Positions 32,235 to 41,721 of a stretch of 64,000 nucleotides of DNA are shown one piece after another; position 1 is the first letter of the stretch; the number at the start of each line of letters is the position of its first letter. Origin of the DNA: JAJEEA01 sp965116765 (GTDB taxonomy: Bacteria > Acidobacteriota > Vicinamibacteria > Vicinamibacterales > UBA8438); NCBI GenBank assembly GCA_965116765.1, contig OZ220718.1, forward strand, positions 5,518,001-5,582,000, given 5' to 3'. Under the pieces are notes generated by a model, which did no database searches, was not told where the DNA came from, and was given only the letters and a program-made list of their open reading frames with translations. A program made the translations under genes and the position numbers.

Positions 32235-32279
32235 GGGCGCCCTGTCGCCGCCGAGTCGGCCGCGGCAGGGCGCCCTTTC
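32235..32279 (+). terminator. Rho-independent terminator
   Basis: A perfect 10-bp stem GGGCGCCCTG (32235-32244) / CAGGGCGCCC (32266-32275), with further internal pairing, is followed by TTTCT. It lies 14 bases after the stop of the plus-strand gene and before the convergent minus-strand gene. Confidence 0.8.
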
Positions 32280-32305
32280 TGTTCCCCGCGGGTATCCGTC
32301 CCGGC

Positions 32306-33766
32306 TCAGTCGTCCAGCGGCTCCGACTGCGCGCCCGCCTGCACCGCCCACAGCCGGTTGCGGGTCAGCAGGTACATGACGCCGTCGCGCACCACGGGAG
32401 TGCTGTAGACCGAGGCGCCCATGTTGACCTCGGCCAGCAGCTCCATCTCGGTGCCCGCCCGCAGCACCGCGATGTCGCCGTCCTCGTCGCCCAGGAACAC
32501 CTTGCCGTCGACCACGAACGGCGAGCCCCACACGGCCGCGAACGTGTCGTAGGTCCAGTGGTACTCGCCCGTGTTCGGGTCGAGGGCGTGGAGGAAGCCC
32601 GAGAGGCTCGAGATGTAGAGGACGCCGTCGGCGATGGCCGCGGTCGACATGGTGCGGTAGAAGTCCTCGCCGTCGCGGCTCCACACCTTGTGGGTGTCGG
32701 TGACGTCGCCCGAGCCGGTGGCGTCGATGACGTAGAAGTGGCCGGGGGCCTCGCCGTGCTCGGGGTCCTGGCCGACCCCCACGTAGACCTTGTCCTCCCA
32801 GATGACCGGGGTCGCGAGGATGTTGTTGCGGGTGCCGCGCCCGCCGAGAATCCACTCCGAGTCCGGAGGGTTGCAGTCGAACTGCCAGAGCTGCTCGCCC
32901 GTCTCGGGATCGAGGCTGTAGATGATGCCGTCGCCGCCGGCCACGATGAGCTGCGCCCGCCCCTGGATGACCCCGTAGGCGGGGTTGGTCCAGCTGCCGT
33001 GCAGCACCCCCTCGCCGACGTCGGTGTTCTCCCACAGCAGCTCGCCGGTGTTCTTGTCGAGGGCGATGACGTGGGGCGAGAACGGCGAGGGGATGTTGAC
33101 GTGCCCCTCGTCGACGCCGTTGCTCGTCACCGTGTAGAGCACGTCGCCGATGACGAGCGGCGACCCGGTGGCGAGGTTGTGGGGAAAGACGTCGAGCTCG
33201 CCGATCATGTCGTACGACCAGATGATGTCGCCGTCGGTGGGGTCGGTGCCCGGCTCGTCGGTGAACGGGCCGTCGTTGCCGTCGGCGAGCCCGTTGGCGT
33301 CGAGGCAGATGACGTGGGCCTGGTTCGAGACGTACCAGACGCGGTCGCCGTCGACGAAGGCGGTCGAGCAGACGCCCTGCAGCGGCCAGTCGTTGACCCG
33401 GCCCGCCGACAGCTTCTCGTGCACCATCTGCCAGACGAACTCGCCGGTCATGGCGTCGAACGCCATCACCACGCCCATGTCGCCCTGGTAGGCGGGGTTG
33501 CGGACCCCCTCGTTGTTGGTGCCGACGTAGACCTTGCCGTTGGCCACGACGGGGCCGCCGTAGGCCTGCGAGCCGACCGGCTGGGTCCACAGGATGTGCT
33601 CGCCCGACCGGGGGTCCCAGCTCTCGGGGACGCCGGTCTCGTCGGACACCATGTTGCGCGACGGCGTGTTGCCGAACATCGCCACTTCGTTCTGGGCCGC
33701 GGCCGGGGCCGCGGTCGCCGCGACGAGGCCGGCCAGCAGCAGACAGGTTGCACCGTGTCGAGTCAT
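32306..33766 (-). CDS. Exported PQQ-like/BamB-type beta-propeller protein
   Basis: A 486-residue protein with a signal peptide (MTRHGATCLLLAGLVAATAAPAAAQ) and repeated propeller blades of the PQQ_2 type: VVANGKVYVGTNNEG, VMAFDAMTGEFVWQM, VIALDKNTGELLWEN, IIYSLDPETGEQLWQF and LHALDPNTGEYHW. There is no cytochrome motif and no obvious PQQ ligand set, so a structural or binding role is as likely as dehydrogenase activity. Its ATG overlaps the stop of the upstream beta-propeller gene by 4 bases (ATGA), indicating translational coupling. The frame stays open far upstream through the neighbouring gene, but the signal peptide fixes the start. Confidence 0.85.
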   Translation of the reverse strand: MTRHGATCLLLAGLVAATAAPAAAQNEVAMFGNTPSRNMVSDETGVPESWDPRSGEHILWTQPVGSQAYGGPVVANGKVYVGTNNEGVRNPAYQGDMGVVMAFDAMTGEFVWQMVHEKLSAGRVNDWPLQGVCSTAFVDGDRVWYVSNQAHVICLDANGLADGNDGPFTDEPGTDPTDGDIIWSYDMIGELDVFPHNLATGSPLVIGDVLYTVTSNGVDEGHVNIPSPFSPHVIALDKNTGELLWENTDVGEGVLHGSWTNPAYGVIQGRAQLIVAGGDGIIYSLDPETGEQLWQFDCNPPDSEWILGGRGTRNNILATPVIWEDKVYVGVGQDPEHGEAPGHFYVIDATGSGDVTDTHKVWSRDGEDFYRTMSTAAIADGVLYISSLSGFLHALDPNTGEYHWTYDTFAAVWGSPFVVDGKVFLGDEDGDIAVLRAGTEMELLAEVNMGASVYSTPVVRDGVMYLLTRNRLWAVQAGAQSEPLDD

Positions 33767-35979
33767 TGGTTCTCCATCACGCTGACGTTGTCGAAGTAGA
33801 TGTCGATCGGCGAGTAGCCGATGATGCCGGGGCTCCCGTTGCGGTTGGGCATGGGGTCCTCGGCCGTGATCGTCCACTCGGCCGGCTCGGGCTCGTCGCG
33901 GGGCCAGACCTTGCCGCGCACCAGCCCCCGGTCGCCGTCCACGTCGACCCGGAGCTTCAGCCGGTACCAGGTCTCCGCCTCCCACTCGAAGTCGACCTCC
34001 TCGCGGATGCGCAGCTCGGCCGCCCACGACTGGATCTGGATCTTCCGCCGGTTGCCCTGCACGTCCATCGTGTAGCCGCTGTTGATGAGCCCGACGTCGG
34101 GCCGCCGCCGGCGCCACTCGGACGCCCTGACGTCGGCCTGCACCGTGTAGCCGGACATGTCGGTGGGGCCGAGATAGGTGGCGTGGCGGTGGATGCCGGT
34201 GCGGGAGGGCCCCTTCCGGAACACCTGGTCGCCGTCGAGGTCGACGACGGCGAGGCTGCCGCCCCCGCCGATCCAGTGGGGCGGGCGCCCGCTCTCGAAG
34301 TTCTCGGACCAGGGCAGCGGCGCGTAGGCGCGCACCTGGGCCACCGCGCTCAACTCGCCGACGCTGGCGGTCACCGTGCCCGCCTGGTTCGAGGCGCGGT
34401 CGTCGGTGGCGAGCACGCCGCCCTGCGAGATGCTGGCCCCGGCGAGGCCGTCGACCGACCAGGCCGCGTCGCGGGCGCCGATGAAGCGGCCGTTCCCGTC
34501 GTAGGCGCGCACGCGGAACTCGACGGTGTCGCCGGCCGACGCGATGACCTCGGCCGGCACCACCTGCAGGCTGGCCGCGGCGTCCATGGGATCGGCCTCG
34601 GCCGGCCCCTCGGGCGCGGTCCCCGGCGCCGCCTCGAACGGCGCGTCGGGGTCGCCGATGGCGTAGATGCCCGACTCGGCGGTCACGTAGAGCCGCCCGT
34701 AGCCCACCGCGAACGACCCGTAGATCTCGGCGTAGCGGCCGTCCTCGACCGCGAGCTCGTCGTGGTCGAGCTGGGTCGCCCCGTCGGGCCCCGGCTCGAG
34801 GATGGTGACGTTGCCGTTGGTCTCGGTGACATAGAGCTTGCCGTCGGCCCACACCGGCGACGCCTTGCCGACGGTGCCGACGCTCTGCTCCCACGCCACG
34901 GCGCCGGTTTCGGCGTCGAGGGCGAACAGGTTCGCGGAGTTGTCGATGACGTAGAGCCGCCCGTCGTGCAGCAGCGGCGACGAGAACCCGACGGCGAGCT
35001 CGTCGGCGCGCCAGCGCTCGTGGGTGGCGGTGACGTCGCCCTCGCCGGTGGCGTCTATCGCGACCACCCGGCCCATGATGCCCGAGTCGACGTTCTCCTC
35101 GCTGTGGGCCGCGTACACCGTGTCGCCGGCGAGCACCGGCGAGACGTTGATGCCGCGCTTGCTCAGCTGGTACTGCCACACCTTGCGGCCGGTGCGCGCG
35201 TTCAGGGCGTAGATGTGGCCGTCGGCGTTGCCGTCTATCCACAGGCGCTGCCCGTTCACCACCCCGACCACCCCGACCGACTGCGTGTTCATGTCGGCGA
35301 CGTTGCCGCCCGGGGTCGAGTGCCAGCGGACCTCGCCGGTCATCTTGTCGAAGCCGAAGTAGCGGTGCCGGGGCGGGCCCCCGAGGTTGCCCCAGCCCGC
35401 CCCGATGATGCTCAGCAGCAGCTGGTCCTCGTCGACGAGCGGCGTCGACGTGCGCCCGCCGTAGCCCGAGGCCCGGCCGAGCTCCTCGGCGAGGCGCCAG
35501 CTCCACACGACGGCCCCGTCGCGGTCGAACGCGTTCAGGTGGCCGTCGATGTTCATGGCGTAGAGGTACCCGGTCTCGGGGTCGCCGGTCACGCTGCCCC
35601 AGCCCACCCGGTTGAACGGCACCGTGGTGTTCAGCACGTTGTAGCTGTGCTGCCAGAGCTTCTCGCCGGTCTCGGCGTCCCAGCAGGCCACGACCTCCTG
35701 CTTGTCGACGCCGTCCCCCGTGCGCCCGTTGGCGCAGACCCGCCCGTCGAAGACGGCGGGGGTCGAGCGCCCGACCCACCGGTCGTACCAGATGAGGTTC
35801 TCGCCGTCGGGCGACCAGCTCGAGACGAGCCCGGTCGCGTCCGAGACGCCGGTCTGGGCGCGTCCGCGCCAGCTCGGCCAGTCGTTCGCGGCGGCCGGGC
35901 CGGCCGGCAGGCCCGCCAGCAGTCCGGCGACGAGCGCCGCGGCCACCCCCCGCGCAGTGCCGTGTGCAGCCGTGTTCAT
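33763..35979 (-). CDS. Exported beta-propeller protein with C-terminal Ig-like and LamG-like modules
   Basis: A 738-residue protein with a signal peptide (to PAAAND, near 32). Blades of a PQQ-like propeller occupy about 33-455 (WPSWRGRAQTGVSD, CWDAETGEKLWQHSY, YALNARTGRKVWQYQL, FALDAETGAVAWEQSV). A bacterial Ig-like segment follows (about 478-575, LQVVPAEVIASAGDTVEFRVRAYDGNGRFIG), then a beta-rich carbohydrate-binding-like module to the end (WSENFESGRPPHWIGGG, YTVQADVRASEW, GIIGYSPIDIYFDNVSV). The modules suggest binding to a surface polymer; that is inference. GAGGG lies 8 bases before the ATG. Gene order and the 4-base overlap tie it to the downstream propeller gene. Confidence 0.85.
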   Translation of the reverse strand: MNTAAHGTARGVAAALVAGLLAGLPAGPAAANDWPSWRGRAQTGVSDATGLVSSWSPDGENLIWYDRWVGRSTPAVFDGRVCANGRTGDGVDKQEVVACWDAETGEKLWQHSYNVLNTTVPFNRVGWGSVTGDPETGYLYAMNIDGHLNAFDRDGAVVWSWRLAEELGRASGYGGRTSTPLVDEDQLLLSIIGAGWGNLGGPPRHRYFGFDKMTGEVRWHSTPGGNVADMNTQSVGVVGVVNGQRLWIDGNADGHIYALNARTGRKVWQYQLSKRGINVSPVLAGDTVYAAHSEENVDSGIMGRVVAIDATGEGDVTATHERWRADELAVGFSSPLLHDGRLYVIDNSANLFALDAETGAVAWEQSVGTVGKASPVWADGKLYVTETNGNVTILEPGPDGATQLDHDELAVEDGRYAEIYGSFAVGYGRLYVTAESGIYAIGDPDAPFEAAPGTAPEGPAEADPMDAAASLQVVPAEVIASAGDTVEFRVRAYDGNGRFIGARDAAWSVDGLAGASISQGGVLATDDRASNQAGTVTASVGELSAVAQVRAYAPLPWSENFESGRPPHWIGGGGSLAVVDLDGDQVFRKGPSRTGIHRHATYLGPTDMSGYTVQADVRASEWRRRRPDVGLINSGYTMDVQGNRRKIQIQSWAAELRIREEVDFEWEAETWYRLKLRVDVDGDRGLVRGKVWPRDEPEPAEWTITAEDPMPNRNGSPGIIGYSPIDIYFDNVSVMENQ

Positions 35980-36346
35980 CCCGCTTACCCTCGCTGAAGC
36001 ATCGAGTTCCTGGCTCGTCGAACCGAGCCGTTCATGGCGATCCGAAACAAGAAATCATACTACAGCGGCCGGGGGCTCTTCAGCCGTCCGGGCAGGGGTG
36101 ATGGTCACGTTGTCGAGTCGGCAGGAAGAGTCGCCCGCGCCCGGAACCGCGGATCCCGATCGGGTTCCGGGCGCATTCATGGCAAGATTAGCGAGCTTGT
36201 CCCGCTGGCATAAGCTCTCCAGAGTCATCGACTTACCCGGGGTTCGCCCGGGATCTGCCCGGAACTTGCGCTCGAACTTCGCCTTGCGTCCGGGCGATTG
36301 CCACCAATCGTGTCACCCGGTTACCCGGGCCGGCTGCGGCGACTGG
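35980..36346. other. Intergenic region, nothing recognised
   Basis: About 370 bases between two minus-strand genes. A slightly A-rich patch at 36040-36065 (GAAACAAGAAATCATACTA) may carry the promoter of the beta-propeller pair; no clear -35/-10 pair. No gene seen. Confidence 0.4.
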
Positions 36347-37483
36347 TCACGGACCACCGGCGCCGAGGGCCCGCTCCAGGGTCCAGAGCAGCCCGATGGC
36401 GGCGATGAGGGCCGAGGCCGGGATGGTCACCCGGCGCCGGTACCAGGGGCGGCGCCGGCACCAGCCCACGGCGGCGAACGCGATGCCGATGACCGCGAGC
36501 TGGCCCACCTCGATGCCCGCGTTGAAGGTCAGCAGCCCCAGCCAGCGTTCCTCGGCCGGCAGCCCCAGCTCGCGCAGGACGCCCGCGAACCCCAGCCCGT
36601 GCAGCAGGCCGAACAGGAACACGGTGGCGGGGCGCCACGGGGTCAACCGTTCGGTGAGGAGGTTCTCGACCGCCACGTAGACGATGGAGAGCGCGATGAG
36701 CGGCTCGACCACCCGGGCGGGCAGGGAGACCACGTCGAAGACGGCGAGGGAGAGGGTCACCGCGTGGGCGACGGTGAACGCGCTCACCTGCCAGACGAGG
36801 GGGCCGAGCCGGGCGCCGAGCAGGAACAGGCCGAGCACGAACAGGATGTGGTCGAGCCCGCGGGGGAGGATGTGCACGAACCCGAGCCGCAGGTAGCGGC
36901 CGGCCGTCGACCACGCGCCGGCCGGCGCGGCGGGGCCGGCGAGCGGAAACGGGTCGCTGCGGGCGCCGCGCTCGAGCAGGGCCTGGCGGGTCACCCCCCG
37001 CCGTTCGTCACGGATGGTCAGGTTGACCTCGGCGAACGCGCGGGACGCGAAGAACTCGAGCTCGGCCGCGGCGGCCGGCACCGTCCCGGTCAGCCGGGCG
37101 GTGAGGCCCAGCACGGTCGGGATCTCCGACTCGGTCGCCGCCGGCGTTCCGCGGTCGGGGAACGACACCTCGAAGGGCGCCGGCTCCCCGTCGAAGCGCA
37201 GCCGGACCCGGCGCTCGAAGAGGCGCCGCAGCCGGCCGAGCGCCTGGTCGAGCTCGGCCGGTGAGAGGGCGCGCACCGCCGCTGCCAGCTCCGCGTCGTC
37301 GGCGCTCTGCGGCGCCCCGAGGGCCAGCGCGTCGAGATCGACCACCAGGTCCGCCCGGAACGTCCCGTCCCGCTGCAGCACGACGGTGGTGTCGGTGAAC
37401 GTCAGGGGATGGGCGGCGGCGGCCGCCGGCAGCAGGCCGAGAATCGCCGTCACCGGCAGCCGGAGCCGAGAGGTCCACGTCAT
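36347..37483 (-). CDS. HupE/UreJ-family membrane protein
   Basis: A 378-residue protein with a signal peptide, a soluble N-terminal half (about 25-190) and six or so membrane helices in the C-terminal half. The HupE/UreJ signature is GFVHILPRGLDHILFVLGLFLL near 209-230, then AFTVAHAVTLSLA, VEPLIALSIVYVAVENLL and FGLLHGLGFAGVL. The conserved histidines in these helices suggest a metal-transport role, as proposed for nickel or cobalt in this family. No urease or hydrogenase genes lie in this window, so the metal and purpose are unknown. Confidence 0.9.
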   Translation of the reverse strand: MTWTSRLRLPVTAILGLLPAAAAAHPLTFTDTTVVLQRDGTFRADLVVDLDALALGAPQSADDAELAAAVRALSPAELDQALGRLRRLFERRVRLRFDGEPAPFEVSFPDRGTPAATESEIPTVLGLTARLTGTVPAAAAELEFFASRAFAEVNLTIRDERRGVTRQALLERGARSDPFPLAGPAAPAGAWSTAGRYLRLGFVHILPRGLDHILFVLGLFLLGARLGPLVWQVSAFTVAHAVTLSLAVFDVVSLPARVVEPLIALSIVYVAVENLLTERLTPWRPATVFLFGLLHGLGFAGVLRELGLPAEERWLGLLTFNAGIEVGQLAVIGIAFAAVGWCRRRPWYRRRVTIPASALIAAIGLLWTLERALGAGGP

Positions 37484-37583
37484 CCGACTATCCTACGACG
37501 GCGGTTTCGCGCCGGGGCCGCCCAATCGGCGGTCATGGCTCGACAGGGCCATTTCGAGAGGGCAGACGAGTCGCCGGCTCAGG

Positions 37584-38008
37584 TCAGGGTCTTCGGAGCC
37601 TGACGAGGTACGGCCGGCCCCCCCGCAGGAAGTTCACCACGGTGTCGGCGCTCTCGACCAGGAGGCCGAGGCGGGCGGTGGCCTCGACGTTGTCCTCGAC
37701 GTCGACCCCGCCCACGCGGTAGATGACGTCCCCGGCCTGGAGCCCGGCCACCTGGGCCACGCCCCCGGGGACACCTCGGTGACGAGGGCGCCCTCGCGGA
37801 GCTGGAGGTAATCGGGCTCGAGGCGCGCCATCAGGGCGTCGGTGGGGGCGGCGTCGCAGATGGTGGCGCCGATGTCGATGTCGCGGGTGGCGTCGGGGTC
37901 GGCGCAGACGTAGAGCGCGTCGCCGGTCTGAGCGGGTGCGGCGGTCGCGGTCCAGATCAGGGCGAGGCCGAGGCCTCCCGTCGTCAGAGCGCGGCGCAAC
38001 GTGGGCAT
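37584..38008 (-). pseudogene. Exported PDZ-domain protein with one frameshift
   Basis: The first frame runs from ATG 38008 with a signal peptide (MPTLRRALTTGGLGLALIWTATAAPAQ) through LMARLEPDYLQLREGALVTEVSPG. The PDZ domain then continues in another frame: GGVAQVAGLQAGDVIYRVGGVDVEDNVEATARLGLLVES, ending PYLVRLRRP. The break is in a run of five G (minus strand) at about 37763-37770; one more G restores a continuous protein of about 141 residues. It could be a real mutation or a homopolymer sequencing error. Two cysteines (YVCADPD, TICDAA) may form a disulfide. Confidence 0.75.
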
Positions 38009-38072
38009 GCACGCAGTATACGTCGCGGTTCCCGGTGTTCAGAAACCGGGGCGATCCGGTACCCTATGCGGC

Positions 38073-39236
38073 ATGCTACGAACGATTACGCGTTCTGGCG
38101 GGTGTCCCGGGCGCCGGCGATGGTGGCGGATCGGCGCGGCCATGGCGTGCCTCGGGGCCCTCGCCGGTCCGGCCGCCGCCTCGCAACCGGAACCGGCCGG
38201 CGCGCCGGTCGTCGAGCGGTTCGCGCGGCTGGCCCTCGAGTGCGTGCACCGCGAGTACCCCAACAAGATCGCCCACGTCCTCAACGACGACGGCGACGTG
38301 CGCCCGCCGCGCGAGCTGACGCCGGCGTTCTTCGGGTGCTTCGACTGGCACTCGGCGGTGCACGGGCACTGGCTGCTCGCCCGTCTGGCCCGGCTCTATC
38401 CCGACGCGGACTTCGCGCCGGCGGCCCGCGCCGCGCTCGACCGCAGTCTCACCGTCGAGAACGTCGCGGCCGAGGTCCGCTACTTCCAGGGGCCGGGGCG
38501 GGCGGGCTTCGAGCGGCCGTACGGGACGGCGTGGCTGCTGCAGCTCGCGGCCGAGCTGCGCGAGTGGGACGACCCCGCGGCGCGGCGCTGGCGGGCCGCC
38601 CTGGAGCCCCTCGAGTTCATCGCGTCGGCGCAGATCAAGTCGTGGCTGCCGAGGCTGAGCCATCCCATCCGCGTCGGCGAGCACTCGCAGACCGCGTTCG
38701 CCTTCGGGCTCATCCACGACTGGGCACTGCGGGCCAGCGACACCGCCATGCTCGACCTCCTGGAAGCCCGCATCGCCGACTACTACCTCGACGACCGGAG
38801 CTGCCCCCTCGCCTACGAGCCGTCCGGGCACGACTTCCTGTCGCCGTGCCTCGCCGAGGCCGACCTGCTGCGCCGCGTGCTCGAGCCGGATCGTTTCGCG
38901 GCCTGGCTGGGCGAGTTCCTGCCGGGCATTCCGACCGGCGGCGACGGGGCGGGCTGGATCGAGCCGGCGGTGGTCACCGACGCCGGCGACGGCAAGCTGG
39001 TGCACCTCGACGGCCTGAACCTGAGCCGGGCGTGGATGCTGGAAGGTATTTCGGCCGCGCTGCCCGCCGGCGACGTCCGCCGGCCCGCCCTGCTCGACGC
39101 CGCCGCGCGCCACCGCGACGCCGGCCTCGCCTCGGTCACCGGCGAGCACTACGAGGGCGGCCACTGGCTGGGCACCTTCGCCGCCTACCTGGTGACCCGG
39201 CGGGGGATTCCCGCCCCCGCCGGGCTGCCTCGGTAG
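38073..39236 (+). CDS. DUF2891 family protein
   Basis: A 387-residue protein of the DUF2891 family, probably exported (a hydrophobic stretch IGAAMACLGALAGPAAAS follows a basic N-terminus). Family features are FARLALECVHREYPNKIAHVLN, TPAFFGCFDWHSAVHGHWLLARL and GEHYEGGHWLGTFAAYLVTRR, consistent with an alpha/alpha-barrel fold. His/Asp/Trp in DWHSAVHGHW and HYEGGHW are likely active-site candidates. Function is unknown. The start was placed at ATG 38073, before the signal-like segment; the longer frame from 38001 overlaps the divergent PDZ gene. Confidence 0.85.
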   Translation: MLRTITRSGGCPGRRRWWRIGAAMACLGALAGPAAASQPEPAGAPVVERFARLALECVHREYPNKIAHVLNDDGDVRPPRELTPAFFGCFDWHSAVHGHWLLARLARLYPDADFAPAARAALDRSLTVENVAAEVRYFQGPGRAGFERPYGTAWLLQLAAELREWDDPAARRWRAALEPLEFIASAQIKSWLPRLSHPIRVGEHSQTAFAFGLIHDWALRASDTAMLDLLEARIADYYLDDRSCPLAYEPSGHDFLSPCLAEADLLRRVLEPDRFAAWLGEFLPGIPTGGDGAGWIEPAVVTDAGDGKLVHLDGLNLSRAWMLEGISAALPAGDVRRPALLDAAARHRDAGLASVTGEHYEGGHWLGTFAAYLVTRRGIPAPAGLPR

Positions 39237-39296
39237 GAGGTTGCCGCTGTCGCGGCTGGGTGCTGTCCTGGTTATCGTCGCACCGGCCACGAGACT

Positions 39297-39371
39297 TTAG
39301 TGGGCGCCACGGAATATCTCCGACGCGGAGCGGCCGGTATTGCCGTTCGCGTCCCAGGCCCGATCTCGCCC
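39297..39371 (-). pseudogene. Remnant of an addiction-module antitoxin gene
   Basis: About 70 bases match the 3' end of the intact antitoxin gene at 54044-54268. On the minus strand they read RDRAWDANGNTGRSASEIFRGAH and then a TAA stop; the intact gene reads RDRAWDANGNAGRSASEVFRDARARLE. Nothing upstream of 39371 matches. It is a solitary fragment with no start codon. Confidence 0.85.
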
Positions 39372-39852
39372 GACAGCTTTTGTCGCCTGCACGGCGGCGA
39401 GCGCCTTCCAGGTGGCGCCGGGCGCGACCGCCGTGCCCGGGTGGCGGCTGCGGCCCTCGCCGTCCGGTGACGTGCTGCGGGTGATGGCGCCCTCCTGAGG
39501 CGCCCTACTGCGTCACGTCCCAGGGCCGCTCCCAAGGCCGGAGCGGACGCGGGCGGGCGATTGGCGGCAGATTCTGCCGCTGCAGCTCCCGGAGGACGCA
39601 CACCTTCTCCTGCACCGGCGCCGCGGCGGTGCCAGGCCGGCTTTCGTTCCAGGAGGCCTTCACTGCCTCCCGGTATCTGATCAGGCATCGTCCGGGAGCT
39701 ACGCCTCGATGGCGTGGATGGTCAGGATCGAGGGCAACGCCGACCTCCGTTCGACCAGCTGCACGGACAGCGCGTGGCCCGGAAGCGCACTCGTCGAAGA
39801 GCGGCACCATCCGCCCGGTGCTGCCGCAGACACGCATACAATTGAGGGCCTG
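39372..39852. other. Intergenic region with possible gene debris
   Basis: About 480 bases before the kinase gene. On the minus strand, 39505-39690 reads a protein-like segment (YREAVKASWNE ... EKVCVLRELQRQNLPPIARPRP) that ends at a stop codon but has no clear start. At 39700-39830 LFDE and, in another frame, RSALPSILTIHAIEA faintly recall DUF5615 PIN-like toxins. Together with the antitoxin remnant this may be decayed toxin-antitoxin DNA, but the evidence is weak. Confidence 0.25.
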
Positions 39853-41721
39853 ATGCTGGGCGCCGGCCCGTCAGACCTCCTGCACCTGGTCGGCTTTCTG
39901 ACCGGAGCGGTGCTCTATGGCATGCTGCTGGTGATGGCGGCGCGGCCCTCCGCCCGCGTCGACGCGTTTGCCGTCTCGACCGGCGTGCTGGGGGTTGCCT
40001 GGAACGTCGGCCAGCTCGGGGCGTACGCGGCGCGCACCGCGAGTCTCCTCGCGCTCGCCTCGTGGATCCATGCCGCTTCGTTCTCAGCGCTGGGGCTGCT
40101 GGCCTCGGTGGTGGTCCATTCCGTGGCACGCACCCCGAGACGGCTCGAGAGCCGGCACCGGACTCTCGGGAGCGCGATCGCCGTGGTCGTCTACGGCTGC
40201 GCGGCGATCGCCGCCTCCATGCACTTCGCGGCCGCCGCCGCGGGGACGAGCCCGCCCTCGCCGTCGGGCCTGACGTGGCTCACCGTCGGCCTGATCGTCA
40301 TCATCCCGCCGCTCGTGGTTCTCACCAGGCAGCAGTCCAATAGCAAGCGCGCGCTGTGGATGTCTGCGCTCGCCGTGGTGGCCGTCTCCGCGCTCCATGT
40401 GGGGCGCTTCCACGGTGCGCAGGAATCGTGGCCGGTCGAGCTGTTCGGGCACCATGCGTCGATCGTCCTGGCCTTCGCCATCCTGCACCGGGACTACCGC
40501 TTCGCGCTGGCCGACCTGTTCCTCAGGCAGGCGCTCGCGTTCCTCGTGCTGGTCGCCCTCGTCTTCGGCGGCTTCTCCATCGTCGGGCCGCTCCTCCTCC
40601 CTGTCGGCGGACGAGTGCCGCCTTCGGCGGTCGCCCTTCTTCTGGCACTCTGGACGGGCACCGCGCTGATACTCCCGCTCTGCCGCCGCGCCGTGGCGCG
40701 GTTCGTCGACCGCGTCGTCCTCGCGCGGGCCGACTACGGCCGGCTGCTCGGGCAGCTGGCCGAAGAGATTCAGAAGCGCGAATCCGCCGAGGCGGTGCTC
40801 GACAGCGCGTGCCGCGTCGTCGCGCCGGCGGTGTCGGCAACCGCCGTCACCTGGGAGGAGCGGAAGCTCGGGTCCCCGGCGGACGTTCCGCCGCATACGG
40901 TGGCGGTGTGGACGGCCGAGAACCCACAGTACTTGCTGCGCATCGGTCCGCTGCTGGGCGGCAGGCGCCTGCTCTCCGATGATCTGGCGATGCTCGAGCG
41001 CGCCGCCTTCCTCCTCGCCCGGTGCATCGACGCCCTGCGGCTCACAGGCGAACGGTACGAGCGGATGCTGCAGGAGCGCGAGATGCGGACCCTGGCCACC
41101 GAGGCCGAGCTCCGGGCGCTGCGGGCGCAGATCGACCCCCACTTCCTGTTCAACGCGCTGACGACCATTGGCTACCTGATTCAACGGGCGCCGCCGCGGG
41201 CGCTGAAGACGCTGATGAACCTCACGACGCTGCTGCGCAGCACGCTGCGTTCGGAGGGCGACTTCACGACGCTCGGCCGCGAGCGCGCACTCGTCCAGTG
41301 CTACCTGCGGATCGAGCGCGAGCGGTTCGAGGAACGCCTGAAGTTCACGGTCGAAATTCCGGACGATCTGCTTGAGCTGGCCGTGCCTTCACTCATCGTC
41401 CAGCCCCTGGTCGAGAACGCCGTCAAGCACGGAATCGCTGGCGCACGCGACGGCGGTACCATCGCGATGACTGCGACGCTCGACGACGACCTGCGGATCG
41501 TCGTACGCAACACCGGCGCGCCGCTCGGCGCGCGCACCGAGCCCGGGTTGGGGGTGGGGCTCGACAACGTCAGGCGGCGGCTGCAGCACTACTTCGGCGA
41601 AGAAGCCTCCGTGACCGTCACTCGCGACGCCGAAGGCGCCACGGTGGCTGAGTTGAGACTGCCGGCCGCGGACGCCGACGATCGGCCCGTCGAGGTGCTG
41701 CGGCGGAGCGCCGCGCCATGA
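39853..41721 (+). CDS. LytS/YehU-type membrane sensor histidine kinase
   Basis: A 622-residue kinase. The first 290 residues hold about eight membrane helices (DLLHLVGFLTGAVLYGMLLVMAA to FLVLVALVFGGFSIVGPLLL), followed by a GAF-like cytoplasmic segment (about 315-400) and a short coiled coil. The His_kinase domain has IDPHFLFNALTTIGYLI with phospho-acceptor His430. The ATPase domain has LIVQPLVENAVKHGIAG and GLGVGLDNVRRRL. ATG 39853 is preceded by GAGGG; a TACAAT hexamer lies at 39837-39842 without a clear -35. The stop overlaps the start of the regulator by 4 bases, so the pair is coupled. Signal unknown. Confidence 0.92.
   Translation: MLGAGPSDLLHLVGFLTGAVLYGMLLVMAARPSARVDAFAVSTGVLGVAWNVGQLGAYAARTASLLALASWIHAASFSALGLLASVVVHSVARTPRRLESRHRTLGSAIAVVVYGCAAIAASMHFAAAAAGTSPPSPSGLTWLTVGLIVIIPPLVVLTRQQSNSKRALWMSALAVVAVSALHVGRFHGAQESWPVELFGHHASIVLAFAILHRDYRFALADLFLRQALAFLVLVALVFGGFSIVGPLLLPVGGRVPPSAVALLLALWTGTALILPLCRRAVARFVDRVVLARADYGRLLGQLAEEIQKRESAEAVLDSACRVVAPAVSATAVTWEERKLGSPADVPPHTVAVWTAENPQYLLRIGPLLGGRRLLSDDLAMLERAAFLLARCIDALRLTGERYERMLQEREMRTLATEAELRALRAQIDPHFLFNALTTIGYLIQRAPPRALKTLMNLTTLLRSTLRSEGDFTTLGRERALVQCYLRIERERFEERLKFTVEIPDDLLELAVPSLIVQPLVENAVKHGIAGARDGGTIAMTATLDDDLRIVVRNTGAPLGARTEPGLGVGLDNVRRRLQHYFGEEASVTVTRDAEGATVAELRLPAADADDRPVEVLRRSAAP

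Noticed and set aside
32306..35997. Continuous 1157-codon frame joining the two beta-propeller genes, and a 749-codon plus-strand frame
   Set aside because: The upstream part of the long minus frame is a shadow of the 738-residue protein, and the second gene has its own signal peptide. The plus-strand frame has no protein-like features.
39505..39837. A minus-strand frame of 110 codons and DUF5615-like phrases
   Set aside because: Part of the sequence looks protein-like, but similarity is split over two frames, there is no start site, and I cannot confirm a family. It was kept only as possible debris.
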